The notes under the pieces are model-generated. The model worked only from the letters and a program-made list of their open reading frames with translations, did no database searches and was not told where the DNA came from. The translations under genes were made by a program, and so were the position numbers. Source: DASYXZ01 sp035308965 (lineage in GTDB: Bacteria; Acidobacteriota; Terriglobia; UBA7540). Taken from it: DNA of 64,000 nt. The stretch lies in NCBI GenBank assembly GCA_035308965.1, contig DATGFN010000011.1, positions 151,863 through 215,862 of the forward strand, read 5' to 3'. This document shows, in pieces, positions 31,742-39,045 of this stretch. Position 1 is the first letter of the stretch; the number at the start of each line of letters is the position of its first letter.

Positions 31742-34700
31742 ATGTTTAACGTTACATTGGCGAAGTTTAGGAGTTGCTTGCTTCTGATGGCGTGTTTCAC
31801 CTTTGCCGGAAGTGGGCTGTTGTTCGCCCAGGGAACTGGCACGATTAAGGGTTTCGTGACCGACCCTGCCGGCCTTGCGGTTCCCAACGCTCCTGTCATT
31901 GTCACCAACACGGCGACGGGAGCGGCGGTTAAAACCACCACCAATGAAGCGGGTATTTACGAAGTAAGGGCTCTGAATGCCGGAACGTACACAATTCAGG
32001 TTTCGGCCGCCGGCTTCCGAACCTACGTTAATAAAGATGTCACCCTGAATACCACTCAGACCCTGGGTATCGACATAAAGCTTGAGGTTGGCGAGCAGAA
32101 GCAGACTGTGACTGTTGAATCGGTGGCGCCCCTGGTCAATACCCAAGAGGGCCGCGTACAAAACGTGGTCACCGGAGCCGAAGTGAACAACCTGCCGCTC
32201 AACGGGCGCAACATTTACGCCTTGATGCAGTTGATACCCGGCGCCGTCGATTCCACCGGGATCGATATGGAAAGTACCGCGGGCGGAATTCAGACCAACA
32301 TCAACGGCTCGCGCGCCAATTTCAACGGCTTCATGCTGGATGGCGTTTCCAACAAAGGCTTGAGCGGCGGCTCTAACTCCCAGCCCGCCCCCGATTTCGT
32401 CCAGGAATATTCGATTCAGACCAACAACTTCTCTGCTGAATTCTCCAGCAGCGCCGGATCGATCACCGAAGTCACCACCAAGTCCGGCACCAATGACATC
32501 CATGGCGATCTTTGGGAATTCTTCCGCAACGACAAGCTGAACGCCCGCAATTTCTTCGATGGGGACACCAAGGCCGAGTGGCGGCAGAACCAGTTCGGGG
32601 GAACGATCGGCGGCCCCGTGAAGAAAGACAAGATATTTTTCTTTGGGGGTTACGAAGGCGAACGCTTCCGCACCGCCATCCCCTCTCAATTCTATGTGGA
32701 AAGTCCTGCTTATAAAAATGCCGTGCAATCCGCGCTTCCTAATTCCGTCGCGGCTCTGCTCTACAAAAACTTCCCGAATCCTTCCGCCACCTCCGGCGAC
32801 ACGGTCGACGACGTGGTGAATGGAAACATAACAAACCCCAATGGAGACTTTGCTGCTGCCATCGGGTCGGACTATACCGGAACCGGGACCAATCTGAGTA
32901 ATGCTTACCTGGGATACACTGATCCTTGCTTCCTCTCTTCATACGTGGGCGTAGGCATTCCTGCGGGTCAGGCGAACTGGGGCAACCCCCAGACCGTCGC
33001 CAACAATTCCGCCAAACTCTTTGGTGTTACCGCACAGGAAAATGCTCAGATCACCTCCAATATCGCGGCGGGCTGCCCGGGAAGCGGTTTGGTTGCTCCC
33101 GCCGTTCAGTCCGGAGCCATCTCGCGATCGGCGGTTATGGCGGGGTTCATCAATGCCTCCAACAGCACCCGGACCAAGGGCGTCTTCTATGACGGGAACA
33201 AGTACACGGCTAAGGGTGACTTCCAGGGAGATAAGAACCGGATGTCGGCGAGCTGGAACTTTTCTGAGACCAAAGACCCCAACCCTACTCCCACCACCGG
33301 CATACGCGGTTTCAGTAATCCTAATTCCGTTTCTACCGCGGGCGCGGCGTTCAACTTCGTTCACACCTTCTCACCCACCATCGTCAACGAATTTCGGGCA
33401 GGATTCTCCAGGGATACAATCGCCATCAGTCCCTTGAAATCGCAGTTCGGTGTTCCCGATATTGGCTTTGATACCGGCAATGCGCCCTTCGGCTCTTACA
33501 ATGGCTACCCACAGTTCTTTAATGAAGACATCTTTGATTTCAAGGACCTGGTATCCATCGTGAAGGGCAAACACTCCCTGAAAGTCGGCGGCGAATTCAA
33601 AAGGAATTATGAGAATAGCGAGTTCAACGTGGGCCGCCCCAGCTACTACTTCTTTGACCCTGTCTATTTTGCTTCCGACCTGCCTTACATTCAGGCCAGC
33701 GGGGTCAACCCTGAGTTGTCCTCCGGCGCCCCATCGCACCTTGATACGAACATCCGTGCCTGGCGGAATTACGAGGCGGGGTGGTTCGTTCAGGACGATT
33801 GGAAAGTCAGTAAGCGCTTGACCGTCAATCTCGGCCTGCGCTGGGATTTCTTCAGCCCCCACACGGAAAAATATAATAAAGCCACCACATTGCTTCTGGC
33901 CAATGGCAGTTTAGCCGCCATAAATTGCGAGACCCAGGTCAATGGCAAGTGCGCCCTTCCCACTGGCGATGCCCAAGCGCCCAATGGCGGATTCGCCGCC
34001 GCATCTCAGCTCTTCCCTGCGCGCTACGGGAATTTTGCTCCACGCCTCGGCTTTGCCTGGGATCCTTTTGGCAAGGGCACAACCGCGTTGCGCGGCGCAG
34101 CGGCCATCTCTTATGAAGGAACCTTCTTTAATGCACTCTCCAACTCGCGTTGGAACCTCCCCTACTACTCGTTTAACGAGGCTGCCCCGGTCTTGGGCTT
34201 AAACGGTTTGCCGACCTACGGCCCCACGGATGCAAATGGCAATCCCACCGGCGCCGCACCCACTTACACCGGGCCGCCAAGTAACATTGGACAAGGCCCG
34301 GCTGGTCTGGGTTTCCAGGGCAACATCATGGGATGGCTGCCTTCTAACCCCGACCTGGCCGCTCTGACAGGTATTCCAAGCCCAGCGTATAAACTCCCTT
34401 ATGTGGAGCAATTCTTCCTTGGCATCCAGCACCAGTTCGGACCCAACACGGTCCTGGAGGTTAACGGTGTCATGAACCTCGCACGCCACCTGTTCTGGGC
34501 CGAGGATCCCAATCGCGTAGTCGGTGGCAAGCAGGCAACGTCATCGAAGTCCGCTACAGGGGTGCCCGTCACCAATCCATGCACGGGCGTGGCGACATTC
34601 AACACACCTCTCCTCAATCCCTGCTTTGGAACCATGCGGACATGGGATACCAGCGTGAACTCCAGCTACAGTGGTTTGCAGATTTCACTCAATCACAAGA

Positions 34701-35413
34701 CAAGCCGCGGATTGACTTTCCTCGCCAACTACACTTGGGCACACTCGTTGGATGATCGCTCGACGTGGCACGCGTTGAGCAGCGCCGGAAGCGCTACCGA
34801 TGTCAACCCCTATGGAGAGGCTGGCTATTCCATGGATCCGGGCAGGGTTTATCTGGAGCATGGCAACTCCCTGTTTGACATTACCCATCGCGTGGTTGGA
34901 GCCGCTTCGTGGGATCTCCCCTGGGGGAAGGCTCAGAACACCCTGGTCACCAAAGTGTTGGGTGGATGGCAGGTGAATCCCAACGTCAGCCTTCAGACAG
35001 GCTTTCCGTTTACGGTTGGCTGCCATTGTGATTACAACGGGGACGGCATCAAGTCCGATCGTCCCAACGCTCCAAGCTTTGGGAACAGCATGTACTTCAG
35101 CCATTCCCAATTCGAGAATGGAGCCCTTGCCAATCTGGCAAGCGACTTTGGCACACCTACTCCCGGTACCGACGGGACCCTCGGGCGCAATACCTTCCGA
35201 GGACCCGGGATCGCCGAGTATGACATGTCGCTCTTTAAAAAGATTCCCATCAATGAGCGGTTTAACATGCAGTTCCGCGCCGAGATATTCAATCTGTTTA
35301 ACCACGCCAATCTGGCTCCGCCGGTGGCAAACTTGGCCAGTTCCTCCTTCGGAATGGTTCAATCTGCTGCCGATCCGCGCGAGATTCAGTTTGGCTTGAA
35401 ACTCATATTCTAA
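31742..35413 (+). CDS. TonB-dependent receptor with N-terminal carboxypeptidase-regulatory domain (Oar-like)
   Basis: 1223 residues. A signal peptide (LLLMACFTFAGSGLLFAQG) is followed by a CarboxypepD_reg domain (about 33-120: GTIKGFVTDPAGLAVPNAPV...GIYEVRALNAGTYTIQVSAAGF), then the plug (VVTGAEVNNLPLNGRNIYALMQLIPG, VQEYSIQTNNFSAEFSSSAG) and a long outer-membrane barrel whose last strand ends EIQFGLKLIF. Size and architecture match the Oar/SusC-like receptors that are amplified in Acidobacteriota and import large ligands or secrete proteins. An AT-rich leader, a sigma-54 promoter and upstream repeats precede it, so expression is likely under a specific activator. It ends 25 bp before a perfect hairpin terminator. 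Confidence 0.94.
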   Translation: MFNVTLAKFRSCLLLMACFTFAGSGLLFAQGTGTIKGFVTDPAGLAVPNAPVIVTNTATGAAVKTTTNEAGIYEVRALNAGTYTIQVSAAGFRTYVNKDVTLNTTQTLGIDIKLEVGEQKQTVTVESVAPLVNTQEGRVQNVVTGAEVNNLPLNGRNIYALMQLIPGAVDSTGIDMESTAGGIQTNINGSRANFNGFMLDGVSNKGLSGGSNSQPAPDFVQEYSIQTNNFSAEFSSSAGSITEVTTKSGTNDIHGDLWEFFRNDKLNARNFFDGDTKAEWRQNQFGGTIGGPVKKDKIFFFGGYEGERFRTAIPSQFYVESPAYKNAVQSALPNSVAALLYKNFPNPSATSGDTVDDVVNGNITNPNGDFAAAIGSDYTGTGTNLSNAYLGYTDPCFLSSYVGVGIPAGQANWGNPQTVANNSAKLFGVTAQENAQITSNIAAGCPGSGLVAPAVQSGAISRSAVMAGFINASNSTRTKGVFYDGNKYTAKGDFQGDKNRMSASWNFSETKDPNPTPTTGIRGFSNPNSVSTAGAAFNFVHTFSPTIVNEFRAGFSRDTIAISPLKSQFGVPDIGFDTGNAPFGSYNGYPQFFNEDIFDFKDLVSIVKGKHSLKVGGEFKRNYENSEFNVGRPSYYFFDPVYFASDLPYIQASGVNPELSSGAPSHLDTNIRAWRNYEAGWFVQDDWKVSKRLTVNLGLRWDFFSPHTEKYNKATTLLLANGSLAAINCETQVNGKCALPTGDAQAPNGGFAAASQLFPARYGNFAPRLGFAWDPFGKGTTALRGAAAISYEGTFFNALSNSRWNLPYYSFNEAAPVLGLNGLPTYGPTDANGNPTGAAPTYTGPPSNIGQGPAGLGFQGNIMGWLPSNPDLAALTGIPSPAYKLPYVEQFFLGIQHQFGPNTVLEVNGVMNLARHLFWAEDPNRVVGGKQATSSKSATGVPVTNPCTGVATFNTPLLNPCFGTMRTWDTSVNSSYSGLQISLNHKTSRGLTFLANYTWAHSLDDRSTWHALSSAGSATDVNPYGEAGYSMDPGRVYLEHGNSLFDITHRVVGAASWDLPWGKAQNTLVTKVLGGWQVNPNVSLQTGFPFTVGCHCDYNGDGIKSDRPNAPSFGNSMYFSHSQFENGALANLASDFGTPTPGTDGTLGRNTFRGPGIAEYDMSLFKKIPINERFNMQFRAEIFNLFNHANLAPPVANLASSSFGMVQSAADPREIQFGLKLIF

Positions 35414-35438
35414 ACCGGTTGTACGAATTCAATGCTTC

Positions 35439-35470
35439 AAAGGGGGACGGCGCAAGCCGTCCCCCTTTTT
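35439..35470 (+). terminator. Rho-independent terminator formed by a REP palindrome
   Basis: Thirteen base pairs (35439-35451 with 35456-35468) close a GCAA tetraloop, and the stem runs straight into TTTTT. The core GGGGGACGGC/GCCGTCCCCC is the same as in the REP units around the nearby transposase gene, so a REP copy appears to serve as the terminator of the TonB-receptor gene. Confidence 0.8.
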
Positions 35471-35520
35471 GTCTTGTGACGGTGACCCCGTAGGCATGGG
35501 ACCATGGAAAGATTTCTTGT

Positions 35521-35543
35521 AGGGGGACGGCTTGCCGTCCCCT
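35521..35543. repeat. REP palindrome (GGGGACGGC type)
   Basis: AGGGGGACGGC-TT-GCCGTCCCCT: arms complementary over nine pairs around a TT loop. It lies downstream of the RAYT gene, 50 bp from the terminator copy. Confidence 0.7.
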
Positions 35544-35571
35544 CTTTTGTCTCCCCCGCTGGTTGGAGTTG

Positions 35572-35624
35572 AAGAGGGTAGGGCAAGCCTAGCGCTGTAT
35601 GATGCGGGGCAAGCCCTCCCCTAC
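35572..35624. repeat. Degenerate REP units containing the transposase stop codon
   Basis: Two decayed copies share GGGCAAGCC: one keeps its left arm (GAGGGTAGGGC), the other its right arm (GCCCTCCCCTA). Together with the unit at 35521 they repeat the pair geometry seen upstream of and within the transposase. The TAG stop of the transposase falls inside the second copy. Confidence 0.5.
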
Positions 35625-36286
35625 GTCCTGTCTGGGTTTTCGGAGTCCTCGTTCCAACGTTTGGGGTTTTGGATAATGTAATCTCGAATTGTTTCCAATT
35701 CATCGACGTCACGAATAATGTGCTCGTAAAAATTCTCATGCAGCAGGCGTGTTCCCGTGCGTGACATCAATTTGTTGACTGCGATTGTGCAGATTGATTT
35801 AAACGCTCCCACTATGTCCCCCATGCTTGTTCGGGGATCCGATGACCGATGGACCGCATCCTCTTTTTCAATCGCCAGCCCCGCAGGGGGGCGGCTTGCC
35901 GTCACCTCTTTTTGTCGATCGCCGAAAAGGGGAGGGCAAGCCCTCCCCCTACTTGCGGGGGACGGTTGAATCACGGGCGCACCGAGGGCCTTCGCCAATG
36001 CTGGCTCTAATCCTGGTCCCGGCAAGACAAAAACCGCATGCAAATGGTTGGGCATGATCTGGAACGCATCAAGAATGAGTGACACAAATCGCTGCGGCAA
36101 TGCTTCCCAAATTCTTTGAACGAGGAGACCTGCCTCGTTCATGACCATTTCGCCCTCGACAATTTGTCCGAACACGCATGCCTTGTTTTGGGTGTTGATG
36201 GTGATGTAATACGCCCCACCACCCGAATAGTCATATCCTCGCAAACGAATTGAACGCCGATGATGTACGCCTGGATCGTAGGCCAT
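35621..36286 (-). CDS. REP-associated tyrosine transposase (RAYT, Y1/IS200-like)
   Basis: 221 residues from the ATG at 36286; the frame stays open to 36358 but those 24 codons are only a translation of REP DNA. Family marks are RRSIRLRGYDYSGGGAYYITI at the N terminus, the HUH motif MPNHLHAVF (His81, His83), and the catalytic tyrosine in LHENFYEHIIRD (Tyr187), followed by IRDYIIQNPKRW. RAYTs are single-copy, domesticated-type transposases that nick REP hairpins and are thought to spread them. Matching REP palindromes lie on both sides and also inside the gene (35885-35952), where they encode residues about 112-134 and separate the HUH and Tyr halves. Activity may be affected by that insertion. 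Confidence 0.9.
   Translation of the reverse strand: MAYDPGVHHRRSIRLRGYDYSGGGAYYITINTQNKACVFGQIVEGEMVMNEAGLLVQRIWEALPQRFVSLILDAFQIMPNHLHAVFVLPGPGLEPALAKALGAPVIQPSPASRGRACPPLFGDRQKEVTASRPPAGLAIEKEDAVHRSSDPRTSMGDIVGAFKSICTIAVNKLMSRTGTRLLHENFYEHIIRDVDELETIRDYIIQNPKRWNEDSENPDRT
35885..35952. repeat. REP pair inside the RAYT reading frame
   Basis: Unit 1 (35885-35907) is AGGGGGGCGGC-TT-GCCGTCACCT. Unit 2 (35928-35952) is AGGGGAGGGC-AA-GCCCTCCCCCT. Their starts are 43 bp apart, nearly the same as the 45-bp step of the upstream pair (36300/36346). Both are translated in frame as an Arg/Pro-rich insert in the transposase. Confidence 0.72.
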
Positions 36287-36299
36287 CTTCGCGTGACAG

Positions 36300-36370
36300 T
36301 AGGGGGACAGCTTGCCGTCCCCTCGGTATTTTGCGGCTTCTGTACGAGGGTATGGCAAGCCATACCCCCA
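36300..36370. repeat. REP pair upstream of the RAYT gene
   Basis: Unit 1 (36300-36323) is GGGGACAGC-TT-GCCGTCCCC with one mismatch. Unit 2 (36346-36370) is GAGGGTATGGC-AA-GCCATACCCCC with a perfect 9-bp stem. The two units differ in loop (TT or AA), giving a BIME-like head-to-tail arrangement between the transposase start and the 3' end of the sulfatase-like gene. Confidence 0.72.
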
Positions 36371-36374
36371 CGTC

Positions 36375-38540
36375 TTACTGGAAATATTTCTCGTACTGCT
36401 GGCACATGGCGTGGTCTTGCGCGCACAAGGAATGGAATTCTCTTAGGCCATCTTGGTGATTGCCAGCCTTCAGGTAGGCAAAGGCGAGGTTCAATCGTGC
36501 CACTTTGTAATCGCCTTTCAATGCCAATGCTTTCCGATAAGACACGATTGCCTTCTGTGGTTGATTGGTGTTCAGGTAGGCAGTGCCGAGATAATTGAAG
36601 AGGACAGCATCATCCACCCCTTGAGATTCTGCTGATTCGAGCCGCGGGAGAGCATCGCTATAGCGCCGAGCCTCAACCAGTGTTACCCCCAGTGCCTGAA
36701 GGGCGGGGGCGTAATCGGGTTTTTCCTTGAGAGCTGCCTCAAATTCGCGCTGCGCTTCTTCCACGTGTTGCTCAGCCTGCGCCACCAAACCCAATCCATG
36801 ATGAGCCAGAAAGTTGTGCGGGTTTTGACTGAGAGCCAGTTCTAGCCAAGCGCGGGCTGGCTCAAGTTTCCCTTCGGCATAAGTGACGCGCCCGAGAGCC
36901 ATGATCGCCTGATCAAAGGTCGGATTCAATTTAACGCATGCCACCAGATTCTTTTCAGCGTCCGGCCAGCGGTGTTCCTTGGCGGCATTTTCACCCAGCA
37001 TAAAAGGGATCAAGTAAAGGTTGGGCTCTGAAGGGCGCAAGGAGTTGAGCAATGCATCGGAACGCGAGATCTCTCCTGCGGCCGCCAAATCCTCAGCCCG
37101 CAGGATGGAGCGGAAAACTTGCACGCGATCCTTGGGATCAGGCAGAGCGGATTCATCGCCGGCAATCGCGGGAGCCGAATAGGCTACATACCCCAGGGAG
37201 CGGAGCTTGGCCGCTGCATCGGGCGAAATCGAGGGTGCCGGATTTGCGCCCGCTGCTTCGTTCATGAACCGGCGCTCGACTACCTGAAGTTGATCGCGCA
37301 GCGCCGCCGCGTCTGCACCGTGCTGCTCGATCACATTGTGCTTCTGTGCGGGGTCCACGACATTGTCATAAAGTTCAGGATGCGGCGCCTGGATGAATTC
37401 GTAGCGCGCATTGGTAATCGAACGAAGCGGGCTCCAGCCGAACGAATCGCGAGAATAATAGGACTCCGCGTAAATGGGCGGTATGGTCGCCGGAGTCTTG
37501 CCCTGCAACCACGCCGCGAGGCTGATCCCTTGAAACTGGCGGCTGAGCGGGTCCTGGAGGTGGGCGAGTTCGAGGAGAGTCGGCGCCACGTCCACGGTGC
37601 TCACGGGGCCCTTTACCACGCGCCCGGCTTGATCACCGGCTTCTCCGCGCGGAAGTTTGACAATGATGGGAACGCGCAATGTTGAGCGGTAAATAAAGAA
37701 GCCATGCTCGTCTTCGCCGTGCTCGCCCAGCGATTCCCCGTGGTCGCTCATTAAAATGATGGCCGATCGGTCATAGGTTCCCGTTTGGCGCAAGTAATCG
37801 AACAGGCGGCCAAGCTGGCTGTCCACGTAGGCGATTTCCCCATCATACAAATGGCCCTTATACCGGGCATGGAAAGGTTCGGGAGGATCGTATGGGCTAT
37901 GCGGGTCATACAAGTGCAGCCAGACGAAATAGGGTTTGGTCGCGCTTCCTGGTTCTTGTGACTTGAACCAGGCCAAAAGATGGTCCACCGTTTCTTTGGC
38001 GCGGCGCTGAACATTGCCGGGATTCCTCGTCTCGAACTGATGGGGATCAAACTGATCGTCGTAAGTCTGGAAACCTCTGCTTAAGCCCCAGGAAGAATCG
38101 AGGACGAAAGCGCTGACAAAAGCCGCGGTGGTATAACCGTGGCGCTCGAATGCTTCGGCCAGGAGGCCGACGCCCGGTTGTAGTGGCGGGCTGGTGAAAT
38201 CGCGCATGCCATTCCACATGGGGTAGGTGCCGCTCAGGATGGCCGCATGGGAAGGCACAGTGATCGGAACACAAGTGAGGGCGTTGTCGAAGCGCGTGCC
38301 CTGGGCGGCGAGGGCGTCCATGGCAGGCGTCTTTACGGTGCGCGCGCCGTAACAGCCCACGTGGTCGGCGCGCAACGTGTCCACTGTGATTAAAATGACT
38401 GAGTTCGCTTTGGTCTGGGGAGCAGGTCGAGGCAATCCTCCATAAGCAAGCTTAAGAAGCGTTGCGCCCAATAGGCCCAGAAATAATTGCCGGGGCAGGC
38501 GGGTTCCTTTTTTCAGCAAAGATGTTGCCGGCATTTTCAC
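36375..38540 (-). CDS. Sulfatase-like alkaline-phosphatase-superfamily protein with C-terminal TPRs
   Basis: 721 residues from a GTG that directly abuts the upstream stop; an ATG two codons later (38534) has TTAGGTG in front and may be the true start. A hydrophobic signal or anchor (LFLGLLGATLLKLAYGG) precedes the catalytic domain: ILITVDTLRADHVGCYG (Asp54), then CVPITVPSHAAILSG with Thr94 at the nucleophile site, and IILMSDHGESLGEHGEDEHGFF for the metal site. Residues from about 480 to the end form TPRs (for example PTFDQAIMALGRVTYAEGKLEPARAWLELAL). True sulfatases need Cys or Ser here for conversion to formylglycine; Thr rules that out and points to phosphoester chemistry or a transferase. 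Confidence 0.88.
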   Translation of the reverse strand: MKMPATSLLKKGTRLPRQLFLGLLGATLLKLAYGGLPRPAPQTKANSVILITVDTLRADHVGCYGARTVKTPAMDALAAQGTRFDNALTCVPITVPSHAAILSGTYPMWNGMRDFTSPPLQPGVGLLAEAFERHGYTTAAFVSAFVLDSSWGLSRGFQTYDDQFDPHQFETRNPGNVQRRAKETVDHLLAWFKSQEPGSATKPYFVWLHLYDPHSPYDPPEPFHARYKGHLYDGEIAYVDSQLGRLFDYLRQTGTYDRSAIILMSDHGESLGEHGEDEHGFFIYRSTLRVPIIVKLPRGEAGDQAGRVVKGPVSTVDVAPTLLELAHLQDPLSRQFQGISLAAWLQGKTPATIPPIYAESYYSRDSFGWSPLRSITNARYEFIQAPHPELYDNVVDPAQKHNVIEQHGADAAALRDQLQVVERRFMNEAAGANPAPSISPDAAAKLRSLGYVAYSAPAIAGDESALPDPKDRVQVFRSILRAEDLAAAGEISRSDALLNSLRPSEPNLYLIPFMLGENAAKEHRWPDAEKNLVACVKLNPTFDQAIMALGRVTYAEGKLEPARAWLELALSQNPHNFLAHHGLGLVAQAEQHVEEAQREFEAALKEKPDYAPALQALGVTLVEARRYSDALPRLESAESQGVDDAVLFNYLGTAYLNTNQPQKAIVSYRKALALKGDYKVARLNLAFAYLKAGNHQDGLREFHSLCAQDHAMCQQYEKYFQ

Positions 38541-38951
38541 CTAAGGCGTAATCTCCCCGCGCATGTGCTTGGCGAGCTTTTGAATATGCTTCAGATCCTC
38601 ATCCAGGTCTTTGGGCAGGATGTTCTTGGAGAGCTGGCCAACCTCGCCCTGAATTTTTTTCGCCAGCGCCTCAAGTTCCTCGGCTTCTCTTTGAGCCTTC
38701 GTGGAATCAACCGTCTTTCGTTCAGGTCTGGAGTCCTTTGGGCCCACTTGGAAGTCCGGCGGCACTCTCGGACGCGGCGCACGCAATTGAGTCGGGTCAC
38801 CCGGGATCTGAGGTCCGGAGGGTGGCGCATTAGGTGGTTGGGGCACGACAAGCTGAGGCCCAGCGAGTATTAATGCGGGACTGGGGCCGTACGAAATCCA
38901 CGCCAGAGCTATAACACCGATCAACAACATCAAACGAATTGCGCTTTTCAT
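38541..38951 (-). CDS. Small exported proline-rich protein, unknown
   Basis: 136 residues from the ATG at 38951 with GGAGGG upstream; the longer frame to 39191 runs antisense-free into the neighbouring gene's 3' end and encodes nothing recognisable. The N-terminal hydrophobic segment (MLLIGVIALAWISYGPS) is a signal or anchor. A Pro-rich linker (about 35-75) and a charged, coiled-coil-like C terminus (REAEELEALAKKIQGEVGQLSKNI, then LDEDLKHIQKLAKHM) follow. It lies between two sulfatase-like/TPR genes on the same strand and its stop abuts the start of one of them, so it is probably a partner of these enzymes. No family recognised. Confidence 0.7.
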   Translation of the reverse strand: MKSAIRLMLLIGVIALAWISYGPSPALILAGPQLVVPQPPNAPPSGPQIPGDPTQLRAPRPRVPPDFQVGPKDSRPERKTVDSTKAQREAEELEALAKKIQGEVGQLSKNILPKDLDEDLKHIQKLAKHMRGEITP

Positions 38952-39045
38952 GACCACCCTCCCCGCTGAAAATTTTTCCAATTGTAACGCTATTTGAGGC
39001 AAATAGAAGGGCAAAGGGAGGGAGATCGGTAAGGTGGAAGATCCT

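Noticed and set aside
31703..32728. A 341-codon antisense frame over the sigma-54 leader and start of the TonB receptor
   Set aside because: No ribosome-binding site or motif; the plus strand has clear domain signatures throughout.
36287..36358. N-terminal extension of the RAYT protein
   Set aside because: Those codons translate REP palindromes upstream of the gene; family similarity begins right after the ATG at 36286.
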